A stretch of DNA of 64,000 bases from Dongia mobilis (GTDB lineage: Bacteria > Pseudomonadota > Alphaproteobacteria > Dongiales > Dongiaceae), in assembly GCF_004363235.1 (NCBI RefSeq), contig NZ_SNYW01000006.1, positions 806,001 to 870,000 of the forward strand, read 5' to 3'. How positions within the stretch are numbered: the first letter of the stretch is position 1; every line of letters starts with the position of its first letter. Below the pieces are notes generated by a model. That model was not told where the DNA came from. It did no database searches and was given only the letters and a program-made list of their open reading frames with translations. Positions 27,659 through 35,824 of the stretch are shown piece by piece. Both the position numbers and the translations under genes were made by a program.

Positions 27659-29665
27659 TCATTCGATTCCGCCGACAACGCAGTAGCTGCCGCTTGGCAG
27701 GTGCCGTGCATCATCGGCGAGGGCGATCACGATCGATCCATAGGGTTGGCGCCATTCGCTGTGCATGACACAATATTTTTCCAGCGGCACAGGCAGGCGC
27801 GCGGTGAAACTGGCGCCGTTGCGCGCCGGTGCGACGGCGAGACCGTCGATGAAGAGCCGGAGATTGTCGGCGGTCGTCTCGCCCTCGACCAGGATATCGG
27901 CTTGATCGCCGCTCGCGTTGACGAGGCTTGCCCGGAGGCTGAGCGGGGCAGGCTCGGTCGCCCGTCGAGGGCCCATGCCCGCCATCCTATCGCTGGGCAA
28001 AGGGGGTGTGCGCGGCGGTGCCTGGCGCCGCTGGCCGGAATGCTCGAAGGCATAGGCATAGCGCAGCAGATTGGCATCGTCATAGGCCTTGCCGGCGAAG
28101 GTCAGGCCGACCGGCATGCCGGTATCCGCCATGATGCCCATCGGCACGGTGACGGTCGGAATGCCGAGATGGCGGATCACCAGGTTGCCGTTGGCGACCC
28201 AGGTGCCGTTGCGGAAGGCGATGTCGTAGGACACGGGATTGACGTCGGAATCGGCGGGTGCCACGTCGGCCACGGCGGGGAAGACGACGCCGTCCAGCTT
28301 CTCGGCATCGAGCCAGTCCTCAAGATCGATCTTGCGTGCGCGCTCCAGCCCGCGCAGGCCGTCGGGCAGGGTCGGTATCTCGTCAAGCTTCGGCACCTTT
28401 CTTGCCGCGCGGGCCGGGTATTCGGCGAGGTCGCTGGCGAAATTGCGCTCGGCGAGGCGGCCGGGCAGGGCGCCGGTCGGCAGCGGAAAGATCTTCTCGC
28501 CGGCGACATCGGCAAGGCGGTTGAGCGCCGGGTCGCCATTGGCCTGCAGGAAATCGTCCCAGGAAAACACCGCGAGGTCCCAGAACTCGTCCTGGAAATA
28601 GGTTGGGGGCACCAGCCCGCGCCTGGCCATGGCGGTCCCGTCGATCCCCTCGCGCTCGTAATTGGAGACGGCCGGGAAGTCGACCTCGACGACCACGGCG
28701 CCCCGGGCCTCGAGATCGCGCCGCGCCTGCTCCCAGAGTGCGATGACGCTGGCACGCGTCTCGATCGGTTCGGGCAGATCCGTCTTGCCGTTGATATACA
28801 TGCGCGGGATGCCGAAGCGTTTGCCCTTGAGGGCAACCGCATCGGCCAGCGATTGGTAGCTGGCCGGCCGCATTGCGGAACTCTTCGGCAGGTCGATCCA
28901 GGGCTGCATGCGCCAGAAATCACCGCGCGGCTCGGGATCGTCGGCGACGACCACGTCGAGCACTTCCAGCATGTCGGCGACAGTCCGGGTATGCGGCACC
29001 ACCACGTCCATGGTGGGGATGAGCGGCCAGTTGCCGCGCACCGAGATGACGCCGCGCGAGGGCGTATAGGCGACGAGGCCGTTGAGCGAGGCGGGCGCGC
29101 GGCCAGACGACCAGGTCTCCTCGCCGAGGCCGAAGGCGGCAAAGCTCGCCGCCGTCGCCGTGCCGGAGCCGTTGGAAGAGCCGGAGAAGAAACAGGCGGT
29201 GAGGAAGTCGCCGTTATAAGGACTTTCGGCGCGGCCATAGACGCCACGCTCCATGCCGCCATTGGCCATCGGCGGCATGTTGGTGAGGCCGATGAGCACG
29301 GCACCCCCGGCGCGCAATTGCGCGATGGTGAAGGCGTCGTCGCTGGCGACGAGGCGCTCGAAGGCAGGCGAACCGGAGGCGACGGTGAGGCCCTTTGCCT
29401 TGTAGCTATCCTTCGCCGTGTAGGGAACGCCGTCCAGCGGACCGAGCAGGCGCCCTTCTGCCCGGCGCAGATCGGACGCCTGCGCATCGGCGAACATCTG
29501 CGGATTGAAGACCGGCACGGCGTTGAGCCGGATGCCCTGCCGGTCGTAATGCGCAATGCGGTTGAGATAGGCCGCAACCAATTCGACGCTGGTCACAGTG
29601 CCGGCCTCGAGGGCCGCGCGGATCTCGGCAATGCCGGCTTCGACCAACTGGAAAGATGTCGCCAT
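27659..29665 (-). CDS. Amidase-signature hydrolase with extra C-terminal domain
   Basis: A 668-residue member of the amidase signature family. The Ser-cisSer-Lys machinery is visible: Lys in YTAKDSYKAKG, the Gly/Ser-rich SGSSNGSGTATAASFAAF, and GEETWSSGRAPASLNGLV, which fills the slot of the usual TDTGGSIR nucleophile segment. After the amidase core, about residues 565-668 form a beta-rich extension (PAPLSLRASLVNASGDQADILVEG... GSYCVVGGIE) that ordinary amidases lack. The ATG at 29665 is used rather than one 16 codons upstream. Substrate unknown; it stands alone near the tRNA-Gly. Confidence 0.86.
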   Translation of the reverse strand: MATSFQLVEAGIAEIRAALEAGTVTSVELVAAYLNRIAHYDRQGIRLNAVPVFNPQMFADAQASDLRRAEGRLLGPLDGVPYTAKDSYKAKGLTVASGSPAFERLVASDDAFTIAQLRAGGAVLIGLTNMPPMANGGMERGVYGRAESPYNGDFLTACFFSGSSNGSGTATAASFAAFGLGEETWSSGRAPASLNGLVAYTPSRGVISVRGNWPLIPTMDVVVPHTRTVADMLEVLDVVVADDPEPRGDFWRMQPWIDLPKSSAMRPASYQSLADAVALKGKRFGIPRMYINGKTDLPEPIETRASVIALWEQARRDLEARGAVVVEVDFPAVSNYEREGIDGTAMARRGLVPPTYFQDEFWDLAVFSWDDFLQANGDPALNRLADVAGEKIFPLPTGALPGRLAERNFASDLAEYPARAARKVPKLDEIPTLPDGLRGLERARKIDLEDWLDAEKLDGVVFPAVADVAPADSDVNPVSYDIAFRNGTWVANGNLVIRHLGIPTVTVPMGIMADTGMPVGLTFAGKAYDDANLLRYAYAFEHSGQRRQAPPRTPPLPSDRMAGMGPRRATEPAPLSLRASLVNASGDQADILVEGETTADNLRLFIDGLAVAPARNGASFTARLPVPLEKYCVMHSEWRQPYGSIVIALADDARHLPSGSYCVVGGIE

Positions 29666-29814
29666 GATTGAGAAATTCCCCCTGAGACCAGGCCTGCTTG
29701 TCCCGGCCGTCATACACCGTGACCGGGGCCGGGAAAAAGGGTGCCGGATTTTGTGGCCGGGATGGATTGACCGAATCAGTGACGGGGATCGGCGGCAAAC
29801 TGGGCTGGAGAGAA

Positions 29815-29888
29815 TGGAGCGGGTGAGGGGAATCGAACCCCCGTCGTAAGCTTGGGAAGCTTCTGCTCTACCATTGAGCTACACCCGC
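29815..29888 (-). tRNA. tRNA-Gly (anticodon CCC)
   Basis: The minus strand folds as a cloverleaf with acceptor GCGGGTG/CACCCGC, a D-arm around AATGGTA, an anticodon loop TTCCCAA giving anticodon CCC, a T-arm with TTCGATT, discriminator T and an encoded CCA (29815-29817). The top pair of the anticodon stem appears mismatched (G-A). The gene reads GGG codons. Confidence 0.95.
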
Positions 29889-29923
29889 ATCCGGCCTGGA
29901 CTGCGGCACGGCAGGTGGATCGC

Positions 29924-29952
29924 TTTATAGGCGATCGCCGGCACGCGTTCAA
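29924..29952 (-). promoter_or_regulatory. Promoter of the tRNA-Gly gene
   Basis: On the minus strand, TTGAAC (29947-29952) and TATAAA (29924-29929) are spaced by exactly 17 bases, a strong sigma70 match. Transcription would start near 29917, about 30 bases before the tRNA 5' end at 29888. Confidence 0.75.
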
Positions 29953-30100
29953 CAACGGGCATTCGAAGACGGGTGCCCAGCGGCCGGGTGCAGCAAAGCG
30001 GAGCCGAGTGGGCGCGGCAGGAAATTTGCCGCCGGGGGAACTGGGCTGGGGCGGTCGGCGTTGACCTCGGGCGGATCGCATTGGGCATCCCACCCATCGA

Positions 30101-30205
30101 CAGGAACCGGGGCGCCAGGAACCGGGGCGCCAGGAACCGGGGCGCCAGGAACCGGGGCGCCAGGAACCGGGGCGCCAGGAACCGGGGCGCCAGGAACCGG
30201 GGCCG
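30101..30205. repeat. 15-bp tandem repeat, seven copies
   Basis: The unit caggaaccggggcgc is repeated head to tail from 30101 to 30190 in six identical copies, with a seventh copy (30191-30205) that diverges at its last bases. The block lies in the non-coding interval between tRNA-Gly and the OmpA lipoprotein. Because 15 is a multiple of three it keeps several reading frames open on both strands, but none looks like a gene. Repeat number is likely to vary between strains. The rest of 29953-30439 shows no recognisable feature. Confidence 0.9.
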
Positions 30206-30439
30206 TCGGCAAAGTAGCCAGGCAGAGTCCTGCGCCACGCTGTCGCAGCGAATCGGCCATCGTCCGCTGACGACCAAACAGGGGAACCGGAAAGGGGGGC
30301 AAGCCGGCCATATAGTCAACCGCTGGTAGTGCAAATGTAAACAATTCGTTAACACCACGTCGGTCCTGAACTGGGCTGGTGCGGGGCTGGTGCACGCATG
30401 GCCGCGGGCACGTGGAAGTGACTAGAATGACAGCGAAAC

Positions 30440-30456
30440 TTGCGCGAAACGCGCAA
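30440..30456. promoter_or_regulatory. Perfect palindrome upstream of the OmpA-lipoprotein promoter
   Basis: TTGCGCG AAA CGCGCAA is an inverted repeat with seven-base arms and a three-base centre. It ends eight bases before the -35 hexamer at 30465, a good position for an operator or activator site. The binding protein is unknown. Confidence 0.5.
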
Positions 30457-30464
30457 TCGTTCTT

Positions 30465-30493
30465 TTGACATGGGAGGGTGGTTTACCTATAGT
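30465..30493 (+). promoter_or_regulatory. Near-consensus sigma70 promoter of the OmpA-family lipoprotein
   Basis: TTGACA (30465-30470) and TATAGT (30488-30493) are separated by 17 bases. This is the best promoter match seen in the window and implies strong expression. The predicted start near 30500 leaves a 5' leader of about 170 bases before ATG 30670, in which no clear regulatory structure was found. Confidence 0.8.
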
Positions 30494-30669
30494 GCGCGAG
30501 ATGTCAGTGCTCTGGCTGGCTACGACCCGGGGGATGTCTCAAGAAGCGATCCGGAAAACTCAAGGCAGCTGAGACGAAGGCATAAGCCGAAATGGATTGG
30601 CGGGACGTGGTTGGACGTCAGGCCGGCTCCCATGAAATCGGCAAGGACAAGAAGCGAGGAGACGACAAA

Positions 30670-31506
30670 ATGAAAATGTTGCGACTTCTGGCGGTTGTGG
30701 GGGCAGTTGGATTTCTGGCGGCCTGCACCACCGATCTCGATCGGATCCGTACCACCGAAGCAAGCGGCGGTACGCCGTTCACCCAGGCCCTGACCAATGA
30801 GTACCGTGACCTCGCCGTGTTCGAGGCCGACGAGATGTTCGACTGGCGTGATGCCGGTTACTTCGCCCGCCGCGGCCTTGCCGCTGCCGGTGGCGAAGTC
30901 GTGCAGCCGGAAGATCCGGCCAACCGCGACCTCCCGGCCGCTGCGCTCGGCGAGGTGACCGACATCCGTGGCCGCCTGCTGGCGGCACTCGATGGCGGCG
31001 CCCGCGACAACAAGCCGGAACTGGCCGCCCGCGCCCAGGCCCGCTTCGATTGCTGGCTCGAGCAGCAGGAAGAGAACTTCCAGTATGACCACATCAGTGC
31101 CTGCAAGGACGAGCTCCTCGCGGCCCTGGCCGAGCTTGAAGCCGCTCCGGCGCCCGTCGCCGAACCGGCCCCGGCTCCGAACGTCTATCTGGTGCTGTTC
31201 GACTTCGACCGGTCGAACATCAACGACGCGGCCCAGGCCGTGATCAACCAGGTGGTGGCGGACTTCCAGTCGAACCAGTCCTCCGCCATCTCGGTCACCG
31301 GTCACACCGACCGTGCCGGCTCCGATGCCTATAACGAGAAGCTCTCCGAGCGCCGCGCCGACGCGGTCCGCGAAGCGCTGATCGCCGCGGGCATCCCGGC
31401 CGAAGCCATCGCCACCGCGTGGCGTGGTGAGTCGGAGAACGCGGTCCCGACCGCTGATGGTGTTCGCGAGCAGGCCAACCGCCGCGCCGAGATCATCGTT
31501 CAGTAA
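30670..31506 (+). CDS. OmpA-family outer-membrane lipoprotein
   Basis: A 278-residue lipoprotein. The signal peptide ends in the lipobox FLAAC, so Cys19 would be lipidated. The C-terminal OmpA-like domain (about 175-278) binds peptidoglycan and shows VLFDFDRSNINDAAQAVI, the core VTGHTDRAGSDAYNEKLSERRADAVREAL and the end RRAEII. It resembles Pal, but the region between the lipobox and the domain is much longer (about 150 residues, Ala/Glu-rich and helical), so it is not the classical Pal of the tol-pal cluster. The start ATG 30670 follows GAGGAGA. The strong promoter at 30465 and the terminator at 31531 make it a single-gene unit. Confidence 0.9.
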   Translation: MKMLRLLAVVGAVGFLAACTTDLDRIRTTEASGGTPFTQALTNEYRDLAVFEADEMFDWRDAGYFARRGLAAAGGEVVQPEDPANRDLPAAALGEVTDIRGRLLAALDGGARDNKPELAARAQARFDCWLEQQEENFQYDHISACKDELLAALAELEAAPAPVAEPAPAPNVYLVLFDFDRSNINDAAQAVINQVVADFQSNQSSAISVTGHTDRAGSDAYNEKLSERRADAVREALIAAGIPAEAIATAWRGESENAVPTADGVREQANRRAEIIVQ

Positions 31507-31530
31507 TCGACCAGTACACGCGTAACGCGG

Positions 31531-31566
31531 AACGGCGCCGGGGCAACCCGGCGCCGTTTCCGTTTG
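31531..31566 (+). terminator. Rho-independent terminator after the OmpA-lipoprotein gene
   Basis: A perfect 12-bp stem (31531-31542 with 31547-31558) and a GCAA tetraloop, followed by a moderately T-rich run (TCCGTTTG). It begins 24 bases after the stop. Confidence 0.8.
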
Positions 31567-31751
31567 CGCTTTCCGGTTCCCTGCCTTTTCTGCCAGATGC
31601 GTCCAGGAATGCCGGCCAGGGCCGGGCGATGCCGCAAGGATCCCCGGGCCCTGCTAGCGGTGACGCTGCCGGTTGGATTCCCGCCGGCAATCGGTCTAAA
31701 ATCCCGCTCTGACCGGCCCCGCGCGGGCCAATTCATTTCCCGTTGAAGTGC

Positions 31752-32144
31752 ATGTACCAGCAGACAACTCGATCCATTACCGTCAGTGTCGAACCGACCT
31801 ATCTTGATGACCAGTCCGCTCCGGACGAGGCGCATTTCGTCTGGAAATACCATGTCCGAATCGAGAATCGCGGCGACGAGACGGTGCAGCTGCGCAACCG
31901 CCACTGGCGCATCACGGATTCGCTGGGTCGCGTGCAGGAGGTGCGCGGCGCCGGCGTGGTCGGCGAGCAACCCGTGCTGCACCCGGGCGAGGCCTATGAA
32001 TATACCAGCGGCACGCCGCTCAAGACGCCGTCAGGCATCATGGTTGGCACCTACGAGATGGAAAGTGCCAGCGGCGAGATGTTCAGCATCGGCATTCCCG
32101 CCTTTTCGCTGGACAGCCCCTACCAGCCGAAGCAGCTGAACTGA
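31752..32144 (+). CDS. apaG: ApaG (Co2+/Mg2+ efflux-associated) domain protein
   Basis: A 130-residue single-domain protein with the ApaG immunoglobulin-like fold. The core includes FVWKYHVRIENRGDETVQLRNRHWRITDSLGRVQEVRGAGVVGEQP and LHPGEAYEYTSGTPLKTPSGIMVGTYEM, which are diagnostic. ApaG is linked genetically to Co2+ and Mg2+ tolerance and Ap4A metabolism, with no enzyme activity known. I chose ATG 31752; a TTG at 31743 is an alternative. folE follows after a 97-base gap. Confidence 0.95.
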   Translation: MYQQTTRSITVSVEPTYLDDQSAPDEAHFVWKYHVRIENRGDETVQLRNRHWRITDSLGRVQEVRGAGVVGEQPVLHPGEAYEYTSGTPLKTPSGIMVGTYEMESASGEMFSIGIPAFSLDSPYQPKQLN

Positions 32145-32186
32145 CTCGAGCGACCGACGCCGTCGGCGGACGGCCGCATGGCAGTA

Positions 32187-32215
32187 GACTGGATATCCGC
32201 GCCAGATATCCAGTC
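32187..32215. promoter_or_regulatory. Inverted repeat in the leader of folE
   Basis: Arms of 11 bases, GACTGGATATC (32187-32197) and GATATCCAGTC (32205-32215), flank a seven-base loop and pair perfectly. It ends 26 bases before the folE ATG. No T-run follows, so it is not a classical terminator; it may be an operator or an mRNA hairpin that influences folE translation. Confidence 0.5.
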
Positions 32216-32241
32216 GAAGGTGCCGGAAAGGATCCCAGGAA

Positions 32242-32886
32242 ATGGCCAAGTCCACATCGAAACCGCGTCGCGCACCGACGAGGAGTCGCAGCGCCCGACC
32301 CAGCCAGGCCGAGGCCGAGGAGGCCGTGCGCACGCTGCTGCGCTGGGCGGGCGACAATCCTGCGCGCGAGGGATTGCTGGACACGCCCCGCCGCGTGGTG
32401 AAGGCCTATCGCGAATATTTCAGCGGCTACGACCTCGACCCGTCGCAGATCCTGAAACGCACGTTTGAGGAAACGGATGGCTATGACGAGATGATCGTCC
32501 TCAAGGACATCCGCTTCGAGAGCCATTGTGAGCATCATATGGCGCCGATCATCGGCCGCGCCCACATCGCCTATCTGCCGCGCAAACGCGTGGTCGGCAT
32601 CTCCAAACTGGCGCGCCTGCTGGAATGCTATGCCAAGCGCCTGCAGATCCAGGAGAAGATGACGGCGCAGATCGCCAACACGCTGAATGACGAGTTGCAG
32701 CCGCGCGGCGTCGCCGTGGTGATCGATGCCAGCCATCATTGCATGACGACCCGCGGCATCCACAAGCCCGGCAGCTCGATGATCACCAGCCGCATGCTGG
32801 GCGCCTTTCGCACGGATGCCTCGACGCGGCGGGAATTCCTGGCCTTCATCGGCCTGCCGCCATCCAGCATCGGTACCGGTTCCTAA
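32242..32886 (+). CDS. folE: GTP cyclohydrolase I (FolE)
   Basis: FolE opens GTP to 7,8-dihydroneopterin triphosphate, the first step of folate and tetrahydrobiopterin synthesis. The 214-residue protein shows the zinc ligands in [22 protein letters not shown] and [12 protein letters not shown], plus [29 protein letters not shown]. An extra basic N-terminus of about 20 residues precedes the fold. An AGGAA site precedes the ATG. argE starts directly after the stop at 32887. An 11-bp inverted repeat lies upstream at 32187-32215. Confidence 0.97.
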   Translation: MAKSTSKPRRAPTRSRSARPSQAEAEEAVRTLLRWAGDNPAREGLLDTPRRVVKAYREYFSGYDLDPSQILKRTFEETDGYDEMIVLKDIRFESHCEHHMAPIIGRAHIAYLPRKRVVGISKLARLLECYAKRLQIQEKMTAQIANTLNDELQPRGVAVVIDASHHCMTTRGIHKPGSSMITSRMLGAFRTDASTRREFLAFIGLPPSSIGTGS

Positions 32887-34044
32887 ATGCTGCCGGCGAC
32901 GGTTGCGCTGCTCGACCGGCTGGTCGCCTTCGACACGGTCTCGTCGCGGTCCAATCTTGGTCTCATTCGCTGGATCGGCGACTATCTCGCCGAACGCGGG
33001 GTGGCGGTCGAGATCGTGCCGGCGCCCGACGGCCAGCCAAAGGCCAATCTCTGGGCTACCATCGGGCCGCAGAAGGACGGCGGAATCGTGCTTTCGGGCC
33101 ATACCGATGTCGTGCCGGTGGAGGGCCAGCCCTGGAGCAGTGATCCCTTCAAGCTGCTGGCAGCGAATGACCGTCTCTACGGCCGCGGCACCAGCGACAT
33201 GAAGGGCTTCATCGCCCTCTGCCTTGCCCTGGTGCCGGAGATGCTGGCTCAACCTCTGATGACGCCGCTGCATTTCGCCTTCTCCTTTGACGAGGAGATT
33301 GGTTGCCTGGGTGCGCCGCATCTCCTGAAGGCGATCGGCGCCAAATTGCCGCGGCCGCGCCTTGCCATCATAGGCGAGCCGACCGGCATGAAACTGGGGG
33401 TGCGGCATAAGGGCGTCTATTCCTTCCGGACCGAGATCACCGGTCGCGACGGCCATTCGAGCCAGCCGGAACGTGGCCTCAACGCCATCAGCCTTGCCGC
33501 CGAGTTGATCGGCGAGATCACGCGCCTCTATGACGGGCTGCGGCGCGACGGGCCGTTCGATCACGCCTTCGATCCACCGCATTCCTCGCTCAATATCGGT
33601 GTGATCGAGGGTGGGACGGCGGTGAACATCATCGCGCGGCACTGCCATTTCCTGTGGGATTTCCGCGCCGTGCCGGGCGGCCATCCCGACCAGATTCTTC
33701 TGCCGCTGGCCGATTTCGCGGCGCGTCGGCTTGCCGCCATCCGGCGCGATTTTGCCGATGCCGCCATCGTCACGACGCCGCGCGTATCGGCGCCACCCCT
33801 GCTGGAGGAGCATGACGGCGCGGCCGAAGCGCTGTTGCGGCTGCTGACCGGCGCCAATGAAACCGTGAGTCTGCCCTTTGCCACCGAGGCCGGGCAGTTC
33901 CAGGAAGCAGGCATGTCCGCCATCGTCTGCGGCCCGGGCCATATCGCCCAGGCGCACCAGCCCGACGAGTATATCGACCTCGATCAGCTTGCCGCCGGCG
34001 AGGCGCTGCTGCGGCGCCTGATCGCCTGGGCGCGCGAGAACTGA
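32887..34044 (+). CDS. argE: Acetylornithine deacetylase (ArgE)
   Basis: ArgE hydrolyses N2-acetylornithine to ornithine and acetate in arginine synthesis. The 385-residue M20 enzyme has metal ligands in VLSGHTDVVPVEG, RGTSDMKGFIAL, SFDEEIGCLGA and GEPTGM, and the C-terminal metal-ligand segment GPGHIAQAHQPDEYI. Length fits ArgE (about 385). It starts at ATG 32887 directly after the folE stop, so both are probably one transcript. Confidence 0.9.
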   Translation: MLPATVALLDRLVAFDTVSSRSNLGLIRWIGDYLAERGVAVEIVPAPDGQPKANLWATIGPQKDGGIVLSGHTDVVPVEGQPWSSDPFKLLAANDRLYGRGTSDMKGFIALCLALVPEMLAQPLMTPLHFAFSFDEEIGCLGAPHLLKAIGAKLPRPRLAIIGEPTGMKLGVRHKGVYSFRTEITGRDGHSSQPERGLNAISLAAELIGEITRLYDGLRRDGPFDHAFDPPHSSLNIGVIEGGTAVNIIARHCHFLWDFRAVPGGHPDQILLPLADFAARRLAAIRRDFADAAIVTTPRVSAPPLLEEHDGAAEALLRLLTGANETVSLPFATEAGQFQEAGMSAIVCGPGHIAQAHQPDEYIDLDQLAAGEALLRRLIAWAREN

Positions 34045-34062
34045 GCGGAGATCCGCCCTGCG

Positions 34063-34941
34063 ATGAGCCTGCTGCGGCAATTCCAACGCCACCCGGCCCC
34101 CGACTTTTCCGCCTATCGCCGCTTCATCGTGGCCGGACGCCATGTCGGCTGGGTGCGGCCTGCATTGATGGAGCGGCTGCGCCGCTTCGCACACTGCTTC
34201 GAGGCTGATCGCGAGACGCTGCGCCTGCATCCGGGGCTGGCCGAACCGCCGGCACGCAGCGCCGCCCTGGCCGAGGTTGTCGAGGCTTTGCGCAACGAGG
34301 GGCTGGTTCCCGGCTGGCGTGGCGAACTCTATCCGGTGACGACCGACTTTTTTGCCGAACCGCTGCTTGCCATCGAGCGCGCGTCGGCGCCGCTGTTCGG
34401 CACGCTGGCCTTCGGCATCAACGTCAACGGCTATGTCGGCCGCGGCTGGGGCATGAAGGTGTGGGTGGCCCGCCGCGCGCCCAGCAAGGCGGTCGACCCC
34501 GACATGCTCGACCTCCTGGTCGGCGGCGGTCAGCCGCTCGGTCTTGGTATCGAGGAGAACTTGCGCAAGGAATGCTGGGAGGAAGCCGGCATCCCGGCCG
34601 AACTGGCATTGGCGGCGCGGCCGACCGGGATCATCACGCTGCTGCAGGAGCGCGCCGAGGGGTTGCGTGTCGATCTGCAATTCAATTTCGACCTCGAACT
34701 CGATGCCGACTTCCGTCCGGTCAACCAGGACGGCGAGGTTGCCGGCTTCGAATGCCTCCCGGTCTCCGACCTCCTCCACCTTCTGCGCTCGACCGACGAA
34801 TTCATGTATGACAGCGCCATCGTGAATCTCGACTTCCTGGTCCGCCAGGGCTTCATCGGTCCCGACGATCCGGAATACCTGCCGCTGGTGGCCGGAATCC
34901 GGCCGCCCTTGCCATATGCCTCGGCGGGAGACACGACATGA
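34063..34941 (+). CDS. Nudix hydrolase with DUF4743 N-domain, copy 1
   Basis: A 292-residue protein with an N-terminal DUF4743 domain and a Nudix domain from about residue 110. The Nudix box is GGGQPLGLGIEENLRKECWEEAGI, with Glu7 replaced by Leu and Arg15 by Lys, while the EE metal ligands remain. This family is related to plant NUDT20/24 and the N-terminal part of yeast TNR3, for which hydrolysis of damaged thiamine diphosphate (oxothiamine diphosphate) has been reported. It overlaps copy 2 by ATGA. It follows argE by 18 bases. Confidence 0.85.
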   Translation: MSLLRQFQRHPAPDFSAYRRFIVAGRHVGWVRPALMERLRRFAHCFEADRETLRLHPGLAEPPARSAALAEVVEALRNEGLVPGWRGELYPVTTDFFAEPLLAIERASAPLFGTLAFGINVNGYVGRGWGMKVWVARRAPSKAVDPDMLDLLVGGGQPLGLGIEENLRKECWEEAGIPAELALAARPTGIITLLQERAEGLRVDLQFNFDLELDADFRPVNQDGEVAGFECLPVSDLLHLLRSTDEFMYDSAIVNLDFLVRQGFIGPDDPEYLPLVAGIRPPLPYASAGDTT

Positions 34942-35789
34942 GTCTGCTCGAGCGTATCGAAAGCTGCCATCGCCACGATGTCGCCGGTTACCGGCCGTTC
35001 CTGGTGGAAGACCGGCGCGTCGGCTTCATGCGGCAGGATCTCGCGGTAGAACTGGCTCGCTATCCCAGTGTGTTTCGCGTCGACCCCGACCAGGTTTCCG
35101 TCGCCGAGCATCTCGACACGTTCGACTACCGCTCGGCCGCGATCGATTCCGTGATGCGCGAGATGCGCCAGCAGGGGCTGATCCGCGGCTGGCGCGACGA
35201 ACTGTTCCCGGTGGCCGAGAGTTACGGCCGACCGCCGCTTTTCGACCTCGAGCGCGCGGCGGTGCCGCTCTTCGGTGTCAAGGCCTATGGCGTGCACGTC
35301 AACGGCTATGTCCAGCGCGATGGCGAAACCTGGCTCTGGGTCGGTCGTCGTGCCGCCAACCGGCCGATCGAACCCGGCAAGCTCGACCATCTGGTGGCCG
35401 GCGGATTGCCCGCCGGGATGAAGCCCTTCGACAACCTCATCAAGGAGGCGGCCGAAGAGGCATCGGTGCCGAAGGAACTGGCACGCCGGGCGCGGCCCTG
35501 CGGTGCTCTCAGCTATCGCATGGAACTGGATTCCTGCCTGCGCGACGACACGATCTTCGTCTATGACCTGGAACTGCCGGCCGATTTCGTGCCGCAGAAC
35601 CATGACGGCGAGATCGCCGACTTCCAATTGATGTCACTGGGCGAAGTCGAGCGGCTGCTGGCCGAAACCACCAGCTTCAAATTCAATGTCGGGCTGGTGA
35701 TCGTGGATTTCCTCATCCGGCACGGCCATATCGCCCCGGACCGTCCGGACTACGCCCAACTTGCCATGGCGGTCGCGCGCAAGCCCTGA
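34938..35789 (+). CDS. Nudix hydrolase with DUF4743 N-domain, copy 2
   Basis: A 283-residue paralogue of the preceding gene, with the same domain order and shared stretches (INGY versus VNGYVQRDG; VPLFGVKAYGVHVNG). Its Nudix box, AGGLPAGMKPFDNLIKEAAEEAS, also lacks Glu7 (Met) and Arg15 (Lys), and has Ser where Gly is usual at position 22. The EE ligands remain, so activity is possible. The ATGA overlap suggests coupled translation and tandem duplication followed by divergence. Two different thiamine-derivative substrates is an inference. Confidence 0.83.
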   Translation: MSLLERIESCHRHDVAGYRPFLVEDRRVGFMRQDLAVELARYPSVFRVDPDQVSVAEHLDTFDYRSAAIDSVMREMRQQGLIRGWRDELFPVAESYGRPPLFDLERAAVPLFGVKAYGVHVNGYVQRDGETWLWVGRRAANRPIEPGKLDHLVAGGLPAGMKPFDNLIKEAAEEASVPKELARRARPCGALSYRMELDSCLRDDTIFVYDLELPADFVPQNHDGEIADFQLMSLGEVERLLAETTSFKFNVGLVIVDFLIRHGHIAPDRPDYAQLAMAVARKP

Positions 35790-35824
35790 GCAGAGCCGGA
35801 CAGCAGGCAATCGGCGCAAGCCGC

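Noticed and set aside
27701-29671. 656-residue plus-strand open frame opposite the amidase
   Set aside because: Antisense shadow with His/Gly/Asp-rich composition and no motifs; the amidase on the minus strand has catalytic signatures.
29776-30093. Minus-strand open frame with CSSMVEQKLPKLTTGVRFPSPAP
   Set aside because: This is the usual artefact from reading through the tRNA-Gly gene; it is not a protein gene.
30101-30205. Possible CRISPR array
   Set aside because: Copies are contiguous with no spacers, the unit is only 15 bp, and no cas genes are nearby.
29949-30395. Open frames on both strands with GAPVP- or NRGAR-type peptide repeats
   Set aside because: They are produced by the 15-bp repeat, which keeps several frames open; no start signals, no known repeat-protein family, and the neighbouring sequence is non-coding.
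32083-34779. 898-residue minus-strand open frame across apaG, folE, argE and the first Nudix gene
   Set aside because: It lies entirely antisense to four genes that have clear domains; no recognisable motif on the other strand.
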